Positions 33,535 through 42,770 of a DNA stretch of 64,000 nt are shown piece after piece. Location of the stretch: assembly GCF_016019955.1 (NCBI RefSeq), contig NZ_JAECRZ010000016.1:1-64000 (forward strand), written 5' to 3'. Below the pieces are notes generated by a model that did no database searches, had not been told where the DNA came from, and saw nothing but the letters and a program-made list of their open reading frames with translations. Source of the stretch: Thiosulfatihalobacter marinus. Lineage in GTDB: Bacteria > Pseudomonadota > Alphaproteobacteria > Rhodobacterales > Rhodobacteraceae. Made by a program: the position numbers and the translations under genes. Numbering within the stretch: the stretch's first letter is position 1; the number at the start of each line of letters is the position of its first letter.

Positions 33535-33965
33535 ATGCTGCCAAACCACAGCGGGTTATCAAGGTAGCGCGGTCCTGGCTGGGCACGCCGTATCACGACC
33601 AGGCCAGCCTTCGGGGCGTTGGCTGCGACTGCCTCGGGTTGGCGCGCGGCGTCTGGCGCGAGGTCGTCGGCCCCGAGCCGTTCCCGATCCCGCCCTACAG
33701 CCGGGATTGGGGCGAGACCGTACCGCGCGAGGTACTGGCCGAGGGCGCGCGGCGCATGATGCTGGAGATCGCACCTGCTGACGTCGTTCCGGGCGCGCTG
33801 GTCCTGTTCCGCATGATGCCCCGCGCCATTGCCAAGCATGTCGGGATCCTCACCGGGCCTGATGCCTTCCTCCACGCCTACGAGCGGCTCGGCGTGATTG
33901 AGGAGCCGCTCACCCCGTCCTGGCGGCGGCGCATCGCCTTCGCCTTTATGTTTCCGCAACGCTGA
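33531..33965 (+). CDS. NlpC/P60 cysteine peptidase (GTA gp14-like)
   Basis: A 144-residue peptidase beginning at TTG 33531, whose last bases overlap the upstream stop. The catalytic cysteine lies in GVGCDCLGLARG (Cys34 likely) and the histidine in KHVGIL. It matches TIGR02219, the tail-tip peptidoglycan hydrolase of gene transfer agents and related siphophages, which helps DNA cross the cell wall. Confidence 0.85.
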   Translation: MNAAKPQRVIKVARSWLGTPYHDQASLRGVGCDCLGLARGVWREVVGPEPFPIPPYSRDWGETVPREVLAEGARRMMLEIAPADVVPGALVLFRMMPRAIAKHVGILTGPDAFLHAYERLGVIEEPLTPSWRRRIAFAFMFPQR

Positions 33966-33974
33966 GATTATCCC

Positions 33975-36900
33975 ATGGCTACCCTCGTCCTCGGTGCCGC
34001 TGGTGCTGCCATTGGCGGCAGCATTGGTGGCGCTATCCTCGGCGTCAGTGCAGCCACCATCGGCGGTTTCATCGGCTCCACCATCGGATCGGTCGTCGAC
34101 AGCTGGATCATCTCGTCGCTCGCGCCGACCCAGCGCATCGAAGGCGCGCGGATGGACAATCTGCGCATCACCTCGGCCACCGAAGGGGCGGTGATCCCGC
34201 GCCTTTACGGCCGCATGCGGATCGGCGGCAATATCGTCTGGGCGACGGATTTCCGCGAGGAGACCAAGACGACCACGCAGGGCGGCGGCAAGGGCGGCGG
34301 GGGTGGCGGCAAGGTCAAGACAACTGAATACTTCTACTATGCGAGCTTCGCCGTCGCGCTCTGCGAGGGTCCGATCACCGGCATTGGCCGCATCTGGGCC
34401 GATGGCAAACTGCTGGACACCGCCGGGGTCACATGGCGCTGGTATCCTGGCGACGAGAGCCAGGCGGCCGATCCGTTCATTTCGGCGAAGATGGGCGCGG
34501 CAAATACGCCCGCCTATCGCGGTACCGCCTATGTCGTTTTCGAGGACCTGCCGCTCGGGAATTACGGCAACCGCATCCCGCAACTGAGTTTCGAGGTGTT
34601 CCGCCCGCTGGCCGATCCCGACACGGCGGAGGGTCTCACGCAAGCTGTCACTATGATCCCGGCATCCGGCGAGTTCGCCTATGCCACGCAGGGCATCCGG
34701 AAGGGCAGCGGCGGTTCGTCCGAGCCCGAGAACCTCAACGCGCTGACCGATACCGCCGACATGGTGGTGGCGCTGGACCGGCTGCAGGCCATGGCTCCCA
34801 AGGTCGAGAGCGTGTCGCTGGTGGTCGCCTGGTTCGGCGACGATCTGCGGGCAGGTCATTGCAAGGTGCGGCCGGGTGTCGAGGTCACCGCGAAGAACAC
34901 CACACCGTCGGCCTGGTCCGTGAATGGCGTCAACCGCGCCAATGCCTTTCTGGTCAGCCGCGACGATCAGGATCGCCCCGTCTATGGCGGCACGCCGGCC
35001 GATTTCGCGGTGGTGCAGGCGATCCAGGAGATGAAGGCGCGCGGGCTGCGCGTCACCTTCTATCCCTTCATCCTGATGGACGTGCCGCCCGGCAACGCGC
35101 TGCAGAACCCGTATTCCGACAACGCCGCGGAGACGGGTCAGCCAGTCTTCCCTTGGCGCGGCCGGATCACCTGTTCTCCGGCCGCGGGATTCGCCGGGAC
35201 CGTGGACAAGACGGCGACGGCGGAAAGCCAGGTCGCGGCGCTGTTCGGCGCGGCGGCGCCCGCGAGCTTCAGCGTCTCGGGTCAGTCGGTTTCGTGGACG
35301 GGCACGCCCGGCGATTGGGGCCTGCGCCGCATGGTGCTGCACTACGCCCATCTCTGCGCCGCCGCGGGCGGCGTCGACGCCTTCCTGATCGGCACCGAGA
35401 TGCCGGGGCTGACCACGATCCGCTCGGGCGCCAGCACCTATCCCGCCGTGCAGGCCTATCGGGACCTGCTCGCGGATGTGCGCTCGATCCTCGGGTCGGG
35501 GACGAAGATTGGCTATGCGGCGGACTGGAGCGAGTATTTCGGGCACCAGCTGGGCGATGGTTCGGGGGACGTGTTCTTCCACCTCGATCCGCTCTGTGCC
35601 GATCCGGAGATCGATTTCATCGGCATCGACAATTACATGCCGCTCTCCGACTGGCGGGACGGCTTCGAGCACGCCGACGCGGCCGAGGGTTGGCCCGCGA
35701 TCTACGACCGGGCCTACCTGCAGGGGAACCTCGCGGGCGGGGAAGGCTTCGACTGGTTCTATGCCAGCGCGGCGGATCGCACCGCTCAGGTCCGCACCGC
35801 GATTACCGATGGCGCGGCCAGCAAGCCATGGGTGTTCCGCTACAAGGATTTGCGCGCCTGGTGGTCGCGACCACATCACGACCGCCAGGGCGGTCTGCGC
35901 ACCAATCCCATCCCCGACGGCGACGCACCCGCGACCTGGTCACCGACGACAGCCACCGTGTCGCCCAGCCCGGAAGGTTTCGGCCTGTTCACCTCGGCCG
36001 CTAGGATCGCGGCCATCGACGGGTCCAACGATTTCGCGCAATCGGCCTCGGCGCAGGATCTGGTGGTGGCGGGCGAGACCTATGAGACCGGCGTGCTCCT
36101 CAAGCCGGGAACGTCGGGCAGGGCCCGGATCTATGTCAACCTGACCGGGGCGCCGAACAAGGAAGTCCGGATCGACGATTTCTCCGGCGCGGCGCCATAT
36201 ACCTCGGATCCGGACATCTTCGATCTCGCCCTTACCGACATCGGCGGCGGGATCTGGCGGCTGACATTCAGCTGGGTCGCGCCGATCACCGACACGACCG
36301 TGCAACTGCGCGTCGGCCCCTATTCGTCCGTGCCGGGGGAGGACGTGCATGGGCTGGCTGGCTGGATCACCTCCCGCGACCGTGGCACCACCCCGTGGCT
36401 TCCGCAGTCCAAACCGATCCGCTTCACGGAACTCGGCTGCCCTGCCATCGACCGCGGCACAAACCAGCCTAACGTCTTCTTCGACCCGAAATCCTCGGAA
36501 GGCTTGACGCCGCATTTCTCACGGGGTTGGCGGGATGACGCGATTCAGAGAGCCTATCTGGAGGCGACATATCTGTTCTGGGACGTGGCCGCCAACAACC
36601 CGATGTCGTCAGTTTATGGGGACCGTATGGTGCATGTTCCCGAATGCGCCGCCTGGACCTGGGACGCACGGCCCTATCCGTTCTTTCCCGAACTCACCGA
36701 TGTCTGGACAGACGGGCCGAACTGGCGGCTTGGCCACTGGCTGACCGGACGCCTGGGGGCTGTATCGCTCGCTGCTCTGGTCCGGCACCTTTGCCTGCGG
36801 GCCGGAATGCCCGAGGCCTGGATTGACGTCACCGGCCTCTGGGGCGCGGTCGAGGGATACGCGATTGGTGCGCTCGAAAGCCCGCGGGCCTCGATCACCA

Positions 36901-38420
36901 CGCTTTCGCGGCATTTCGGGTTCGACGCGGTCGAGACCGAAGGCGTGATCCGTTTCATCATGCGGGGGCGGGCATCAGCCCTAATCATTGCACCCGACGA
37001 CCTAGTGGCGGCTCGTGACGGCGATGTGCTGGAACTGACCCGGGCGCAGGAAACCGAACTGCCCCAGGCGCTCAAATGGCAGGTGGCACGCGCGGACCAG
37101 GATTACGACGCCGCCCTTGTCGAGGCGCGCCGCATCACCGTGGACACTTCCCGGATCGCCTCGGAGAGCTTCCCCATGGCCGTCCCGCCCGAAGAAGCCG
37201 AACGCCGTTGTCGCCGGGCGCTGATGGAAGCCTGGACCGGGCGCGAGACAGCTGCCTTTCGCCTGCCACCGTCGCGACTGGCGCTCGATCCGGCGGATGT
37301 CGTGACGCTGGAGCATGATGGGCGACAGGTGCCGCTGCGGCTGGTTTCCATCGCCGATGCTGATGCACGCGGCATAGAAGCCGTGCGCCAGGACCGGGAT
37401 GCCCACGACCTCCCGCCGGGATCACCACAACCGTCATCGCTTTCGCAAACCGTGGTGTTCGGCGCGCCCGAGGTTGTGCTGATGGATCTGCCGCAACTGA
37501 CCGAGGATCAATCCGCGCATCGCCCGTTCATTGCCGCCCATGCCGTGCCATGGCCGGGGGAGATGGCGGTGTTTCGCAGCCCGTCGAGCGATGGGTTCGA
37601 GCTGCTGACAAGCTTTGGCAGCCGCGCCCGGATCGGCACGCTGGTCTCGGATCTTCATTCCGGCCCCACCTCGCGCTTCGATCTCGGCAATGCGCTGGTG
37701 GTCGATCTGCTGTCCGGCACGCTGGAAAGCGTCACCGACCTTATACTGTTCGGCGGCGCCAATGCGCTGGCGGTGGAAACTGGCACTGGCAGCTGGGAAA
37801 TCGTCCAGGCAGGCGAGGCCGAGCTGATCGCGCCGGGTCGGTATCGGCTGACGCGCCTGTTGCGCGGGCAACGTGGGACCGAAAGCGCGATGGTCAACCC
37901 GGCCCCTGCGGGCGCGCGGGTCGTGGTGCTGGATGAGGCGTTGGCGTCATTGCCGGTGACGGAGGCCGACCTCGGGCTTCCCTGGAACTGGCGCATCGGC
38001 CCCGCCAGCCGGTCTGTCAGCGACGAGACCTATGTCGCAGCCAGTTTCACGCCGTTGGGTGCGGGGCTGCGACCGTTTTCGGTCGCGCATGTCGAGCAAC
38101 CCTGGCGTAAGCCGCGAACGCCCGGCGATCTGACAATCCGCTGGACACGCCGGTCCAGGGCCCTCGCGGCTGACAATTGGGGCGCGGTGGAGGTCCCGCT
38201 CGTTGAAGAAACCGAGGCCTATGAGGTCGAGATACTCGATGGGGCTGACGTGAAACGTACGCTGATCACCTCTTCGACCAGCGCAATCTACTCGGCCGCT
38301 CAGCAAACGGCCGATTGGGGCGGGCTGCTCGCTCCGGGCGACACGCTGACCATCCACATTTTCCAGCTTTCCGCGCTAACTGGGCGAGGCGCGGCCAAAA
38401 CAGTCACGCTCACATTCTGA
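33975..38420 (+). CDS. Giant tail tip protein with GTA TIM-barrel-like domain
   Basis: A 1481-residue host-contact protein. The N-terminus holds a glycine-rich hydrophobic stretch (GAAIGGSIGGAILGVSAATI) and a hub domain (GAVIPRLYGRMRIGGNIVWA). The middle carries a TIM-barrel, GH-like region (IDFIGIDNYMPLSDWRDGFE; VFRYKDLRAWWSRPHHDR) and, near residues 640-800, a beta-sandwich insert resembling a carbohydrate-binding module. A phage tail hub domain follows (RHFGFDAVETEGVIRF). This is the gp15 family of gene transfer agents and related phages. Whether the barrel is enzymatic is unknown. Confidence 0.85.
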   Translation: MATLVLGAAGAAIGGSIGGAILGVSAATIGGFIGSTIGSVVDSWIISSLAPTQRIEGARMDNLRITSATEGAVIPRLYGRMRIGGNIVWATDFREETKTTTQGGGKGGGGGGKVKTTEYFYYASFAVALCEGPITGIGRIWADGKLLDTAGVTWRWYPGDESQAADPFISAKMGAANTPAYRGTAYVVFEDLPLGNYGNRIPQLSFEVFRPLADPDTAEGLTQAVTMIPASGEFAYATQGIRKGSGGSSEPENLNALTDTADMVVALDRLQAMAPKVESVSLVVAWFGDDLRAGHCKVRPGVEVTAKNTTPSAWSVNGVNRANAFLVSRDDQDRPVYGGTPADFAVVQAIQEMKARGLRVTFYPFILMDVPPGNALQNPYSDNAAETGQPVFPWRGRITCSPAAGFAGTVDKTATAESQVAALFGAAAPASFSVSGQSVSWTGTPGDWGLRRMVLHYAHLCAAAGGVDAFLIGTEMPGLTTIRSGASTYPAVQAYRDLLADVRSILGSGTKIGYAADWSEYFGHQLGDGSGDVFFHLDPLCADPEIDFIGIDNYMPLSDWRDGFEHADAAEGWPAIYDRAYLQGNLAGGEGFDWFYASAADRTAQVRTAITDGAASKPWVFRYKDLRAWWSRPHHDRQGGLRTNPIPDGDAPATWSPTTATVSPSPEGFGLFTSAARIAAIDGSNDFAQSASAQDLVVAGETYETGVLLKPGTSGRARIYVNLTGAPNKEVRIDDFSGAAPYTSDPDIFDLALTDIGGGIWRLTFSWVAPITDTTVQLRVGPYSSVPGEDVHGLAGWITSRDRGTTPWLPQSKPIRFTELGCPAIDRGTNQPNVFFDPKSSEGLTPHFSRGWRDDAIQRAYLEATYLFWDVAANNPMSSVYGDRMVHVPECAAWTWDARPYPFFPELTDVWTDGPNWRLGHWLTGRLGAVSLAALVRHLCLRAGMPEAWIDVTGLWGAVEGYAIGALESPRASITTLSRHFGFDAVETEGVIRFIMRGRASALIIAPDDLVAARDGDVLELTRAQETELPQALKWQVARADQDYDAALVEARRITVDTSRIASESFPMAVPPEEAERRCRRALMEAWTGRETAAFRLPPSRLALDPADVVTLEHDGRQVPLRLVSIADADARGIEAVRQDRDAHDLPPGSPQPSSLSQTVVFGAPEVVLMDLPQLTEDQSAHRPFIAAHAVPWPGEMAVFRSPSSDGFELLTSFGSRARIGTLVSDLHSGPTSRFDLGNALVVDLLSGTLESVTDLILFGGANALAVETGTGSWEIVQAGEAELIAPGRYRLTRLLRGQRGTESAMVNPAPAGARVVVLDEALASLPVTEADLGLPWNWRIGPASRSVSDETYVAASFTPLGAGLRPFSVAHVEQPWRKPRTPGDLTIRWTRRSRALAADNWGAVEVPLVEETEAYEVEILDGADVKRTLITSSTSAIYSAAQQTADWGGLLAPGDTLTIHIFQLSALTGRGAAKTVTLTF

Positions 38421-38429
38421 GGGACCACA

Positions 38430-39506
38430 ATGTCCGACACCACAACCAACCTGCTGCTGCCCTACATCCTCGCGGCGCAGGCCCAGAAGCATGTCACCCA
38501 CAACGACGCCCTGCGGCTGCTCGACGGGCTCGTACAACTTTCAGTGCTCGACCGTGATCTCACCGCGCCGCCAGGCAGCCCGGCCGACGGCGACCGCTAC
38601 ATCGTCGGCTCGGGCGCGACGGGCGACTGGGCGGGCTGGGACCTGAACGTCGCACTCTGGACCGATGGCGCCTGGCTGCGCCTTCCACCGCGCACGGGAT
38701 GGCGAGCGTGGATGGAGGACGAGGGACTGCTGCTGGTCTACGACGGGTCAGGTTGGGTCAGTACCACGCCGCCCGCGCTGCAGAACCTTGCGCTGCTTGG
38801 GCTCGGCACTACGGCGGACGCAGCCAACCCGTTCTCGGCCAAACTCAATGCGGCGCTCTGGACGGCGAAGACCGTGGCCGAGGGCGGCACCGGCGATCTG
38901 TTCTACACCATGAACAAGGAGGCTGCGGGTGACGATCTCGGCCTCACGCTGCAGACGGGCTTCACAACCAAGGCGCTTCTCGGTCTTTTTGGCTCCGACC
39001 AGTTCCGCCTCGCGGTCTCGGCCGACGGCAGCACCTTCTTCGATGGACTGTTCATCGACAACGCGAGCGGGATCGTCGACCAGCCCCGGCTCCCGCGCTT
39101 CAAGGCCTACACCAACTACGACAACTACGTCGGCGTCGGGACCTGGACGAAGATCGGGCTGAACAACACCGACTACAACGACCAAGGCGGGTTTGATGCC
39201 GGGGCCAACCTGTTCACGGCGCCCGTGGACGGCACCTACCTCTTCGGCGCGACGCTGCTCTTCAAGGTCAACGCCAGCACCGCGGCCCGCATGAGCGGGC
39301 GGCTCGTGCTGAATGGCACGACCGAAATCCGAGGATCGCGCGGCGAGATCAGCGGGGCGCATGTCTCGGAAGCCACCGCGCTCTGGTTGCAGACTATGGC
39401 ACCGCTGATCGCAGGCGATACCGTTGAATTGCAGGGCTATTTCCGGGCGCAGGATGGGTATTTCGCCGCCGATCACACGTCCTTCTGGGGCACGAAGATC
39501 GGTTGA
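38430..39506 (+). CDS. DUF2793 tail fibre protein with C1q-like C-terminus
   Basis: A 358-residue protein. The first 120 residues (LLLPYILAAQAQKHVTHNDA; PADGDRYIVG) are the DUF2793 domain found in tail fibres of this phage group. Residues about 225-358 (GGFDAGANLFTAPVDGTYLF; KVNASTAARMSGRLVLNG) match the jelly-roll of C1q/TNF-like trimeric receptor-binding tips. It is probably the receptor-binding fibre. It is the last unmistakable phage gene on the right. Confidence 0.8.
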   Translation: MSDTTTNLLLPYILAAQAQKHVTHNDALRLLDGLVQLSVLDRDLTAPPGSPADGDRYIVGSGATGDWAGWDLNVALWTDGAWLRLPPRTGWRAWMEDEGLLLVYDGSGWVSTTPPALQNLALLGLGTTADAANPFSAKLNAALWTAKTVAEGGTGDLFYTMNKEAAGDDLGLTLQTGFTTKALLGLFGSDQFRLAVSADGSTFFDGLFIDNASGIVDQPRLPRFKAYTNYDNYVGVGTWTKIGLNNTDYNDQGGFDAGANLFTAPVDGTYLFGATLLFKVNASTAARMSGRLVLNGTTEIRGSRGEISGAHVSEATALWLQTMAPLIAGDTVELQGYFRAQDGYFAADHTSFWGTKIG

Positions 39507-39518
39507 GCGAGGCTCCCC

Positions 39519-39565
39519 ATGGATCCACAACAACCCGAAAAAGGTTTCTTCCTCAAACTGGTCTA
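39519..39565 (+). other. Possible cut-off phage reading frame at the prophage A edge
   Basis: An ATG at 39519 opens a frame (MDPQQPEKGFFLKLVYLRPR) that soon becomes antisense to the AraC gene. The first 15-20 codons look protein-like and then coding quality is lost, as if a phage gene had been cut at a recombination point near 39560. Weak evidence; it mainly helps place the boundary. Confidence 0.25.
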
Positions 39566-39605
39566 TCTGCGTCCGAGATTGGTCGTCGAAAACTCGGCAA
39601 GCCTG

Positions 39606-40649
39606 TTACCAGCGGCCTCTTGCGTGATGTTCGGCCTGAGACTGACGGAACTCGGTCGGGGATTGTCCGGTAATTTCCCGGAACGCGCGGTTAAACGGCC
39701 CGATCGAGGCAAAGCCGACATCGTAGGCGATGGACAGGACCGGCATATCTGCACGAACCGGATCCGAGAGCATATTTCGAGCCGCTTCGATCCTCCGTTC
39801 GTTGATGAAACTGGCGAAGTTCCTGTATCCGAGGCCTTTGTTTATCGCACGCCGAACACGGTGCTCCGGAGCATTCACCGCTGTCGCAAGTTTGCCTATC
39901 GTCAGCCCCTCCTGGCGCCAGACGCCTTCCGACATCGCCCCCTCGATTCTCTTCATGACCGCTGCATCGGCAGCAGAAGGCTGTGTCCCAGGTAACTCGA
40001 TGTGCTGCCGACGCTGGGGCCAGAGATCAGGTGCAAGCTGTGTCGCCCAGGACAGAAACAAGAGCGTCAGCAGCAGAAAAACCAGAGCGTGGAGCGGGTA
40101 TACCACGGAAGGCAGATTGGCATCGAGCTTCAGAAGCTCGACGATCGAGATCCCGATACCGGTCAGGGCCATGAGGGCCACGAACGATCTGCGGAAACGG
40201 CGGCGGGTTTCGACCAGGTCATCCGTTGCGGTCGACAACGCTATGAACAGCAAAGCCGCGTACAACACGACGACAAGGATGCCCCTGATCAAGCCAGCGA
40301 ATGGCAACAGCGGAGCTACCCATGCTCCCAGAACAATCGCGACTGCCGGCAATCCGTGCCAGGGCCGGAATACAGGTCGGTCGAAGAATATCTCGGCTGC
40401 CGCCCAGACCGCCAGAACCGGCACCGCCCCTGCGAACAGAACGAGCGAGACCTCCGCCCCTGACCCTTGAAGGCCGGTGTTAGGCGTCGATACCAGCAAA
40501 TAGGCGCCCAGACCGAGGCACAGCGCTGGCACTGACAGACCGCGTGGCCAAAGCCTGCGCTCGCCAAGAAACACAAGCGCACAGAAGACGAGCGCGGTTG
40601 CCGCACCGCCCCTCAAGAAAAGGTCAAGTCTCGTCGCAATGTCCTCCAT
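39606..40649 (-). CDS. Membrane-anchored AraC-family regulator
   Basis: About 347 residues from the ATG at 40649; a longer frame from 40742 exists but lacks a good ribosome site. Residues about 10-200 form six or seven membrane helices (FLRGGAATALVFCALVFLGE; ILVVVLYAALLFIAL). The C-terminal 110 residues are an AraC-type double helix-turn-helix (LSIAYDVGFASIGPFNRAFR). It is probably a membrane sensor that regulates the divergent sterol-desaturase and methyltransferase pair. The signal is unknown. Confidence 0.8.
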   Translation of the reverse strand: MEDIATRLDLFLRGGAATALVFCALVFLGERRLWPRGLSVPALCLGLGAYLLVSTPNTGLQGSGAEVSLVLFAGAVPVLAVWAAAEIFFDRPVFRPWHGLPAVAIVLGAWVAPLLPFAGLIRGILVVVLYAALLFIALSTATDDLVETRRRFRRSFVALMALTGIGISIVELLKLDANLPSVVYPLHALVFLLLTLLFLSWATQLAPDLWPQRRQHIELPGTQPSAADAAVMKRIEGAMSEGVWRQEGLTIGKLATAVNAPEHRVRRAINKGLGYRNFASFINERRIEAARNMLSDPVRADMPVLSIAYDVGFASIGPFNRAFREITGQSPTEFRQSQAEHHARGRW

Positions 40650-40815
40650 GTTTTGAAAGAAGACCGATGGCACCTGCCAGTCAACAGGAACGGACCCGCC
40701 GATTTCGAACGATCGACGCCGATCTCTCGATTTTCGTTGCATCTTTCAAATTCGGCGAGAGCGATTCGAAAACCTGTTCCAGTTGGATTCCAGAACCCGC
40801 CATCAGGATATCCAC

Positions 40816-41652
40816 ATGACAGACCAATGCCTTTTCTCTCACCTCGCCGAAATCTTCTCCGGTGTCTTTGCCACGGACCTGCTGCGCTACGTCGTCGGTG
40901 CCGGCGGAGTTTACCTGGCCGTCAATCTGGTTCTTGCTGCCCGGCTGCGCTCGCGGAAGATCCGGGCTTCCCATCCGCCACGAGGCCAAATCCGCCGCGA
41001 AATCCTCGCGAGTCTGCGAACCGTTCTTGTCTTTGCGCTGAACGGCACGCTGATCGTTTTTGGAGCCGAGGCCGGTATCGTGCCGATCTACACCGAGATC
41101 GGCGCATATGGCTGGATCTATCTTGGTCTCAGCACGGCGGTTCTGATCGTCGCGCATGACGCCTGGTTCTACTGGTCGCACCGGCTGTTGCACTATCCTC
41201 CGCTCTTCCGGCGGTTTCACCGGCTGCATCACAAGTCGCACAATCCGACGCCGTTCACATCCTACAGCTTCGATCTGGGCGAGGCGGTTGTGAACGCCGT
41301 CTACCTTCCGCTCATCCTGCTGGTTCTGCCGGCGCACCCGGTGGCGATCCTGATCTTTGTCACGCACATGATGTTGCGCAATGCCATCGGGCATTCCGGC
41401 TATGAACTCTTTCCGGCCAACCGGCACGGCAAACCGCTGTTCGACTGGATGACAACCGTCACCCATCATGATCTGCACCACGCCCATGCAGGATACAACC
41501 TCGGCCTTTACTTCACCTGGTGGGACCGTCTGATGGGAACGGAGCATCCGGGTTACCACGCAGAGTTTCACCGCGCAGCGTGTCAGAGGCCGATGCGTTC
41601 ACGGTCTCGAAGTTCGGCCTCCCACCTTGCCACGGAAGGACGGATCAAATGA
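40816..41652 (+). CDS. Sterol desaturase/fatty acid hydroxylase family enzyme
   Basis: About 278 residues from the ATG at 40816. It has several membrane helices and the histidine clusters of the di-iron superfamily: HRLLH, HRLHHKSH and HHDLHH. Such enzymes hydroxylate or desaturate membrane lipids using oxygen. The last 25 residues (RPMRSRSRSSASHLATEGRI) look like a tail unrelated to the family and may reflect a 3' rearrangement. It overlaps the methyltransferase gene by ATGA and is divergent from the AraC regulator. Confidence 0.85.
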   Translation: MTDQCLFSHLAEIFSGVFATDLLRYVVGAGGVYLAVNLVLAARLRSRKIRASHPPRGQIRREILASLRTVLVFALNGTLIVFGAEAGIVPIYTEIGAYGWIYLGLSTAVLIVAHDAWFYWSHRLLHYPPLFRRFHRLHHKSHNPTPFTSYSFDLGEAVVNAVYLPLILLVLPAHPVAILIFVTHMMLRNAIGHSGYELFPANRHGKPLFDWMTTVTHHDLHHAHAGYNLGLYFTWWDRLMGTEHPGYHAEFHRAACQRPMRSRSRSSASHLATEGRIK

Positions 41653-42275
41653 CCAAACCCGAGTTCATCGCGCGTCAGAGCCGTTGCCCGACCGGGCTTC
41701 TTGGTGGTGTCGTCGCCCGTGTCATGGCGCGGGAAACGCGGGCCGAGAACCGACGGGCGCTTGATCTGCTGGACCTTGAAGATGGCGACAGTCTGCTCGA
41801 CATCGGATGCGGGCATGGTGAGACGCTGCGATACGCAGATCGCATGGTGCGGCTGTCGCGTGGCGTGGGTGTCGATTTTTCCGGCGTCATGGTGCGACTT
41901 GCGCGAAAACGAAACCGCGCGGCGGTCTGGGATACGCGCTTGTCGTTTCATTGTGCCGACAGTGCGAACCTGCCTTCGCCGAACAACCGTTTCTCCAAGG
42001 CGCTGTCGGTGCACACGGTGTATTTCTGGTCCGGCCCGGCCGCCCATCTGGCCGAAGCGTTTCGCATCCTCATCCACGGGGGGCGGTTCCTGCTGTGCTA
42101 TCGCTCGTCTGCGGACGCGCGCGCGCTGAAGGATTATCCGGACACGATCTATCGCTTCCCCTCGGTCGCCGAGGTCGAAAAAGAACTGGCGAAGGCCGGG
42201 TTCGCCAGCATCCAGACCGAGACAGCAGACATTTCCGGACGGCTGACGCATTGGACGATCTCAAGGAGGATCTGA
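41649..42275 (+). CDS. Class I SAM-dependent methyltransferase
   Basis: About 208 residues from the ATG overlapping the desaturase stop. The SAM-binding motif is LLDIGCGHGETLRYA, followed by GVDFSGVMVRLARKRN and a post-motif HGGRFLLCYRS. It is close to the small UbiE-like methyltransferases. Coupling to a lipid-modifying enzyme suggests a lipid or quinone-like substrate, but this is inference. It converges on the ArsR gene. Confidence 0.8.
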   Translation: MTKPEFIARQSRCPTGLLGGVVARVMARETRAENRRALDLLDLEDGDSLLDIGCGHGETLRYADRMVRLSRGVGVDFSGVMVRLARKRNRAAVWDTRLSFHCADSANLPSPNNRFSKALSVHTVYFWSGPAAHLAEAFRILIHGGRFLLCYRSSADARALKDYPDTIYRFPSVAEVEKELAKAGFASIQTETADISGRLTHWTISRRI

Positions 42276-42360
42276 GACGCGACATGCGCCGGATATGTCC
42301 GTCATTTCCTGCCGAGCAATGTCAAGAGCGGGGCGGCCTGGGACGCATATCCGTTGGCCG

Positions 42361-42690
42361 TCACCCGGCCTCCTTGCATTGGTCTGGTCTTTCGAGGGTT
42401 TCTGTCCACGCGCGGAAATCCTCGAGAAGCTCCAGAAGTTTCTGGTTGGGCAGACAATAGTACACGAACGGCCCGCGCTTCTCCGGGCGGACCAACCCCG
42501 CTTCGCGCAACAGCCGCAGGTGGAACGAGACATTGGTTTGGCTGAGCCCGGTTTCCTCGACAATCGATCCGACGGACTGGCACTCCAGCCCCAGCCCGCA
42601 CAGGATGCGCAGGCGGTTCGGCTCCGACAGGAGCTTGAAAATCTCGCTCAGGGACTTGACGCCGCCGCAATCGATCATGATATCCGCCAT
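42361..42690 (-). CDS. ArsR-family transcriptional regulator
   Basis: About 109 residues from the ATG at 42690 (GTG 42702 possible). The winged helix is clear: FKLLSEPNRLRILCGLGLEC, SQTNVSFHLRLLREAGLV, GPFVYYCLPN. Cysteines lie in DCGG, RILC, LEC and YYC; the RILC position is similar to a redox cysteine in sulfide-responsive ArsR regulators such as SqrR/BigR. It is divergent from the Met-rich DUF302 gene. Sensing of metal or sulfane sulfur is possible but not shown. Confidence 0.8.
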   Translation of the reverse strand: MADIMIDCGGVKSLSEIFKLLSEPNRLRILCGLGLECQSVGSIVEETGLSQTNVSFHLRLLREAGLVRPEKRGPFVYYCLPNQKLLELLEDFRAWTETLERPDQCKEAG

Positions 42691-42770
42691 ATGCGTGATC
42701 ACTTATATGAATAGTCTCTCACATAATGTGGGGACTCGGGCGCGATGTCAAACCAGAATGGAGAACGGCG
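42691..42770. promoter_or_regulatory. Divergent ArsR/DUF302 control region
   Basis: The 80-bp gap between the ArsR gene and the DUF302 gene contains the near-perfect palindrome CACATAATGTG (42720-42730) and AT-rich flanks (TTATATGAAT) that contrast with the GC-rich surroundings. These are good candidates for the ArsR operator and both promoters. The DUF302 gene has GGAGAA before its ATG. Confidence 0.45.

Larger units (their letters stand above)
321..39565. mobile_element. Prophage A: lambda-like head, GTA-like siphovirus tail
   Basis: A continuous phage gene order runs from a CI-like repressor through replication and recombination genes, DNA methyltransferases, terminase, portal, capsid, tail chaperone, tape measure, baseplate, lysis and tail-tip genes. 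The left limit is set by the repressor. The right limit is approximate: the last clear phage gene ends at 39506 and a host-type AraC gene begins at 39606. No integrase lies in the window and I could not identify attachment sites. The large terminase has an internal stop, so the prophage may be defective unless that codon is a sequencing error. Confidence 0.85.

Noticed and set aside
33492-35879. 795-codon minus-strand frame opposite DUF2163, the peptidase and the giant tip gene
   Set aside because: High-GC mirror frame with Arg/Ala/His-rich low-complexity sequence, crossing three well-supported genes. No start site or domain.
34433-36004. 523-codon plus-strand frame inside the giant tip gene
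   Set aside because: Shifted shadow of the 1481-residue frame, Arg-rich with no domain.
39519-39995. 158-codon frame running from the prophage end into the AraC gene
   Set aside because: Most of it is antisense to AraC; only the first few codons may be a phage remnant.
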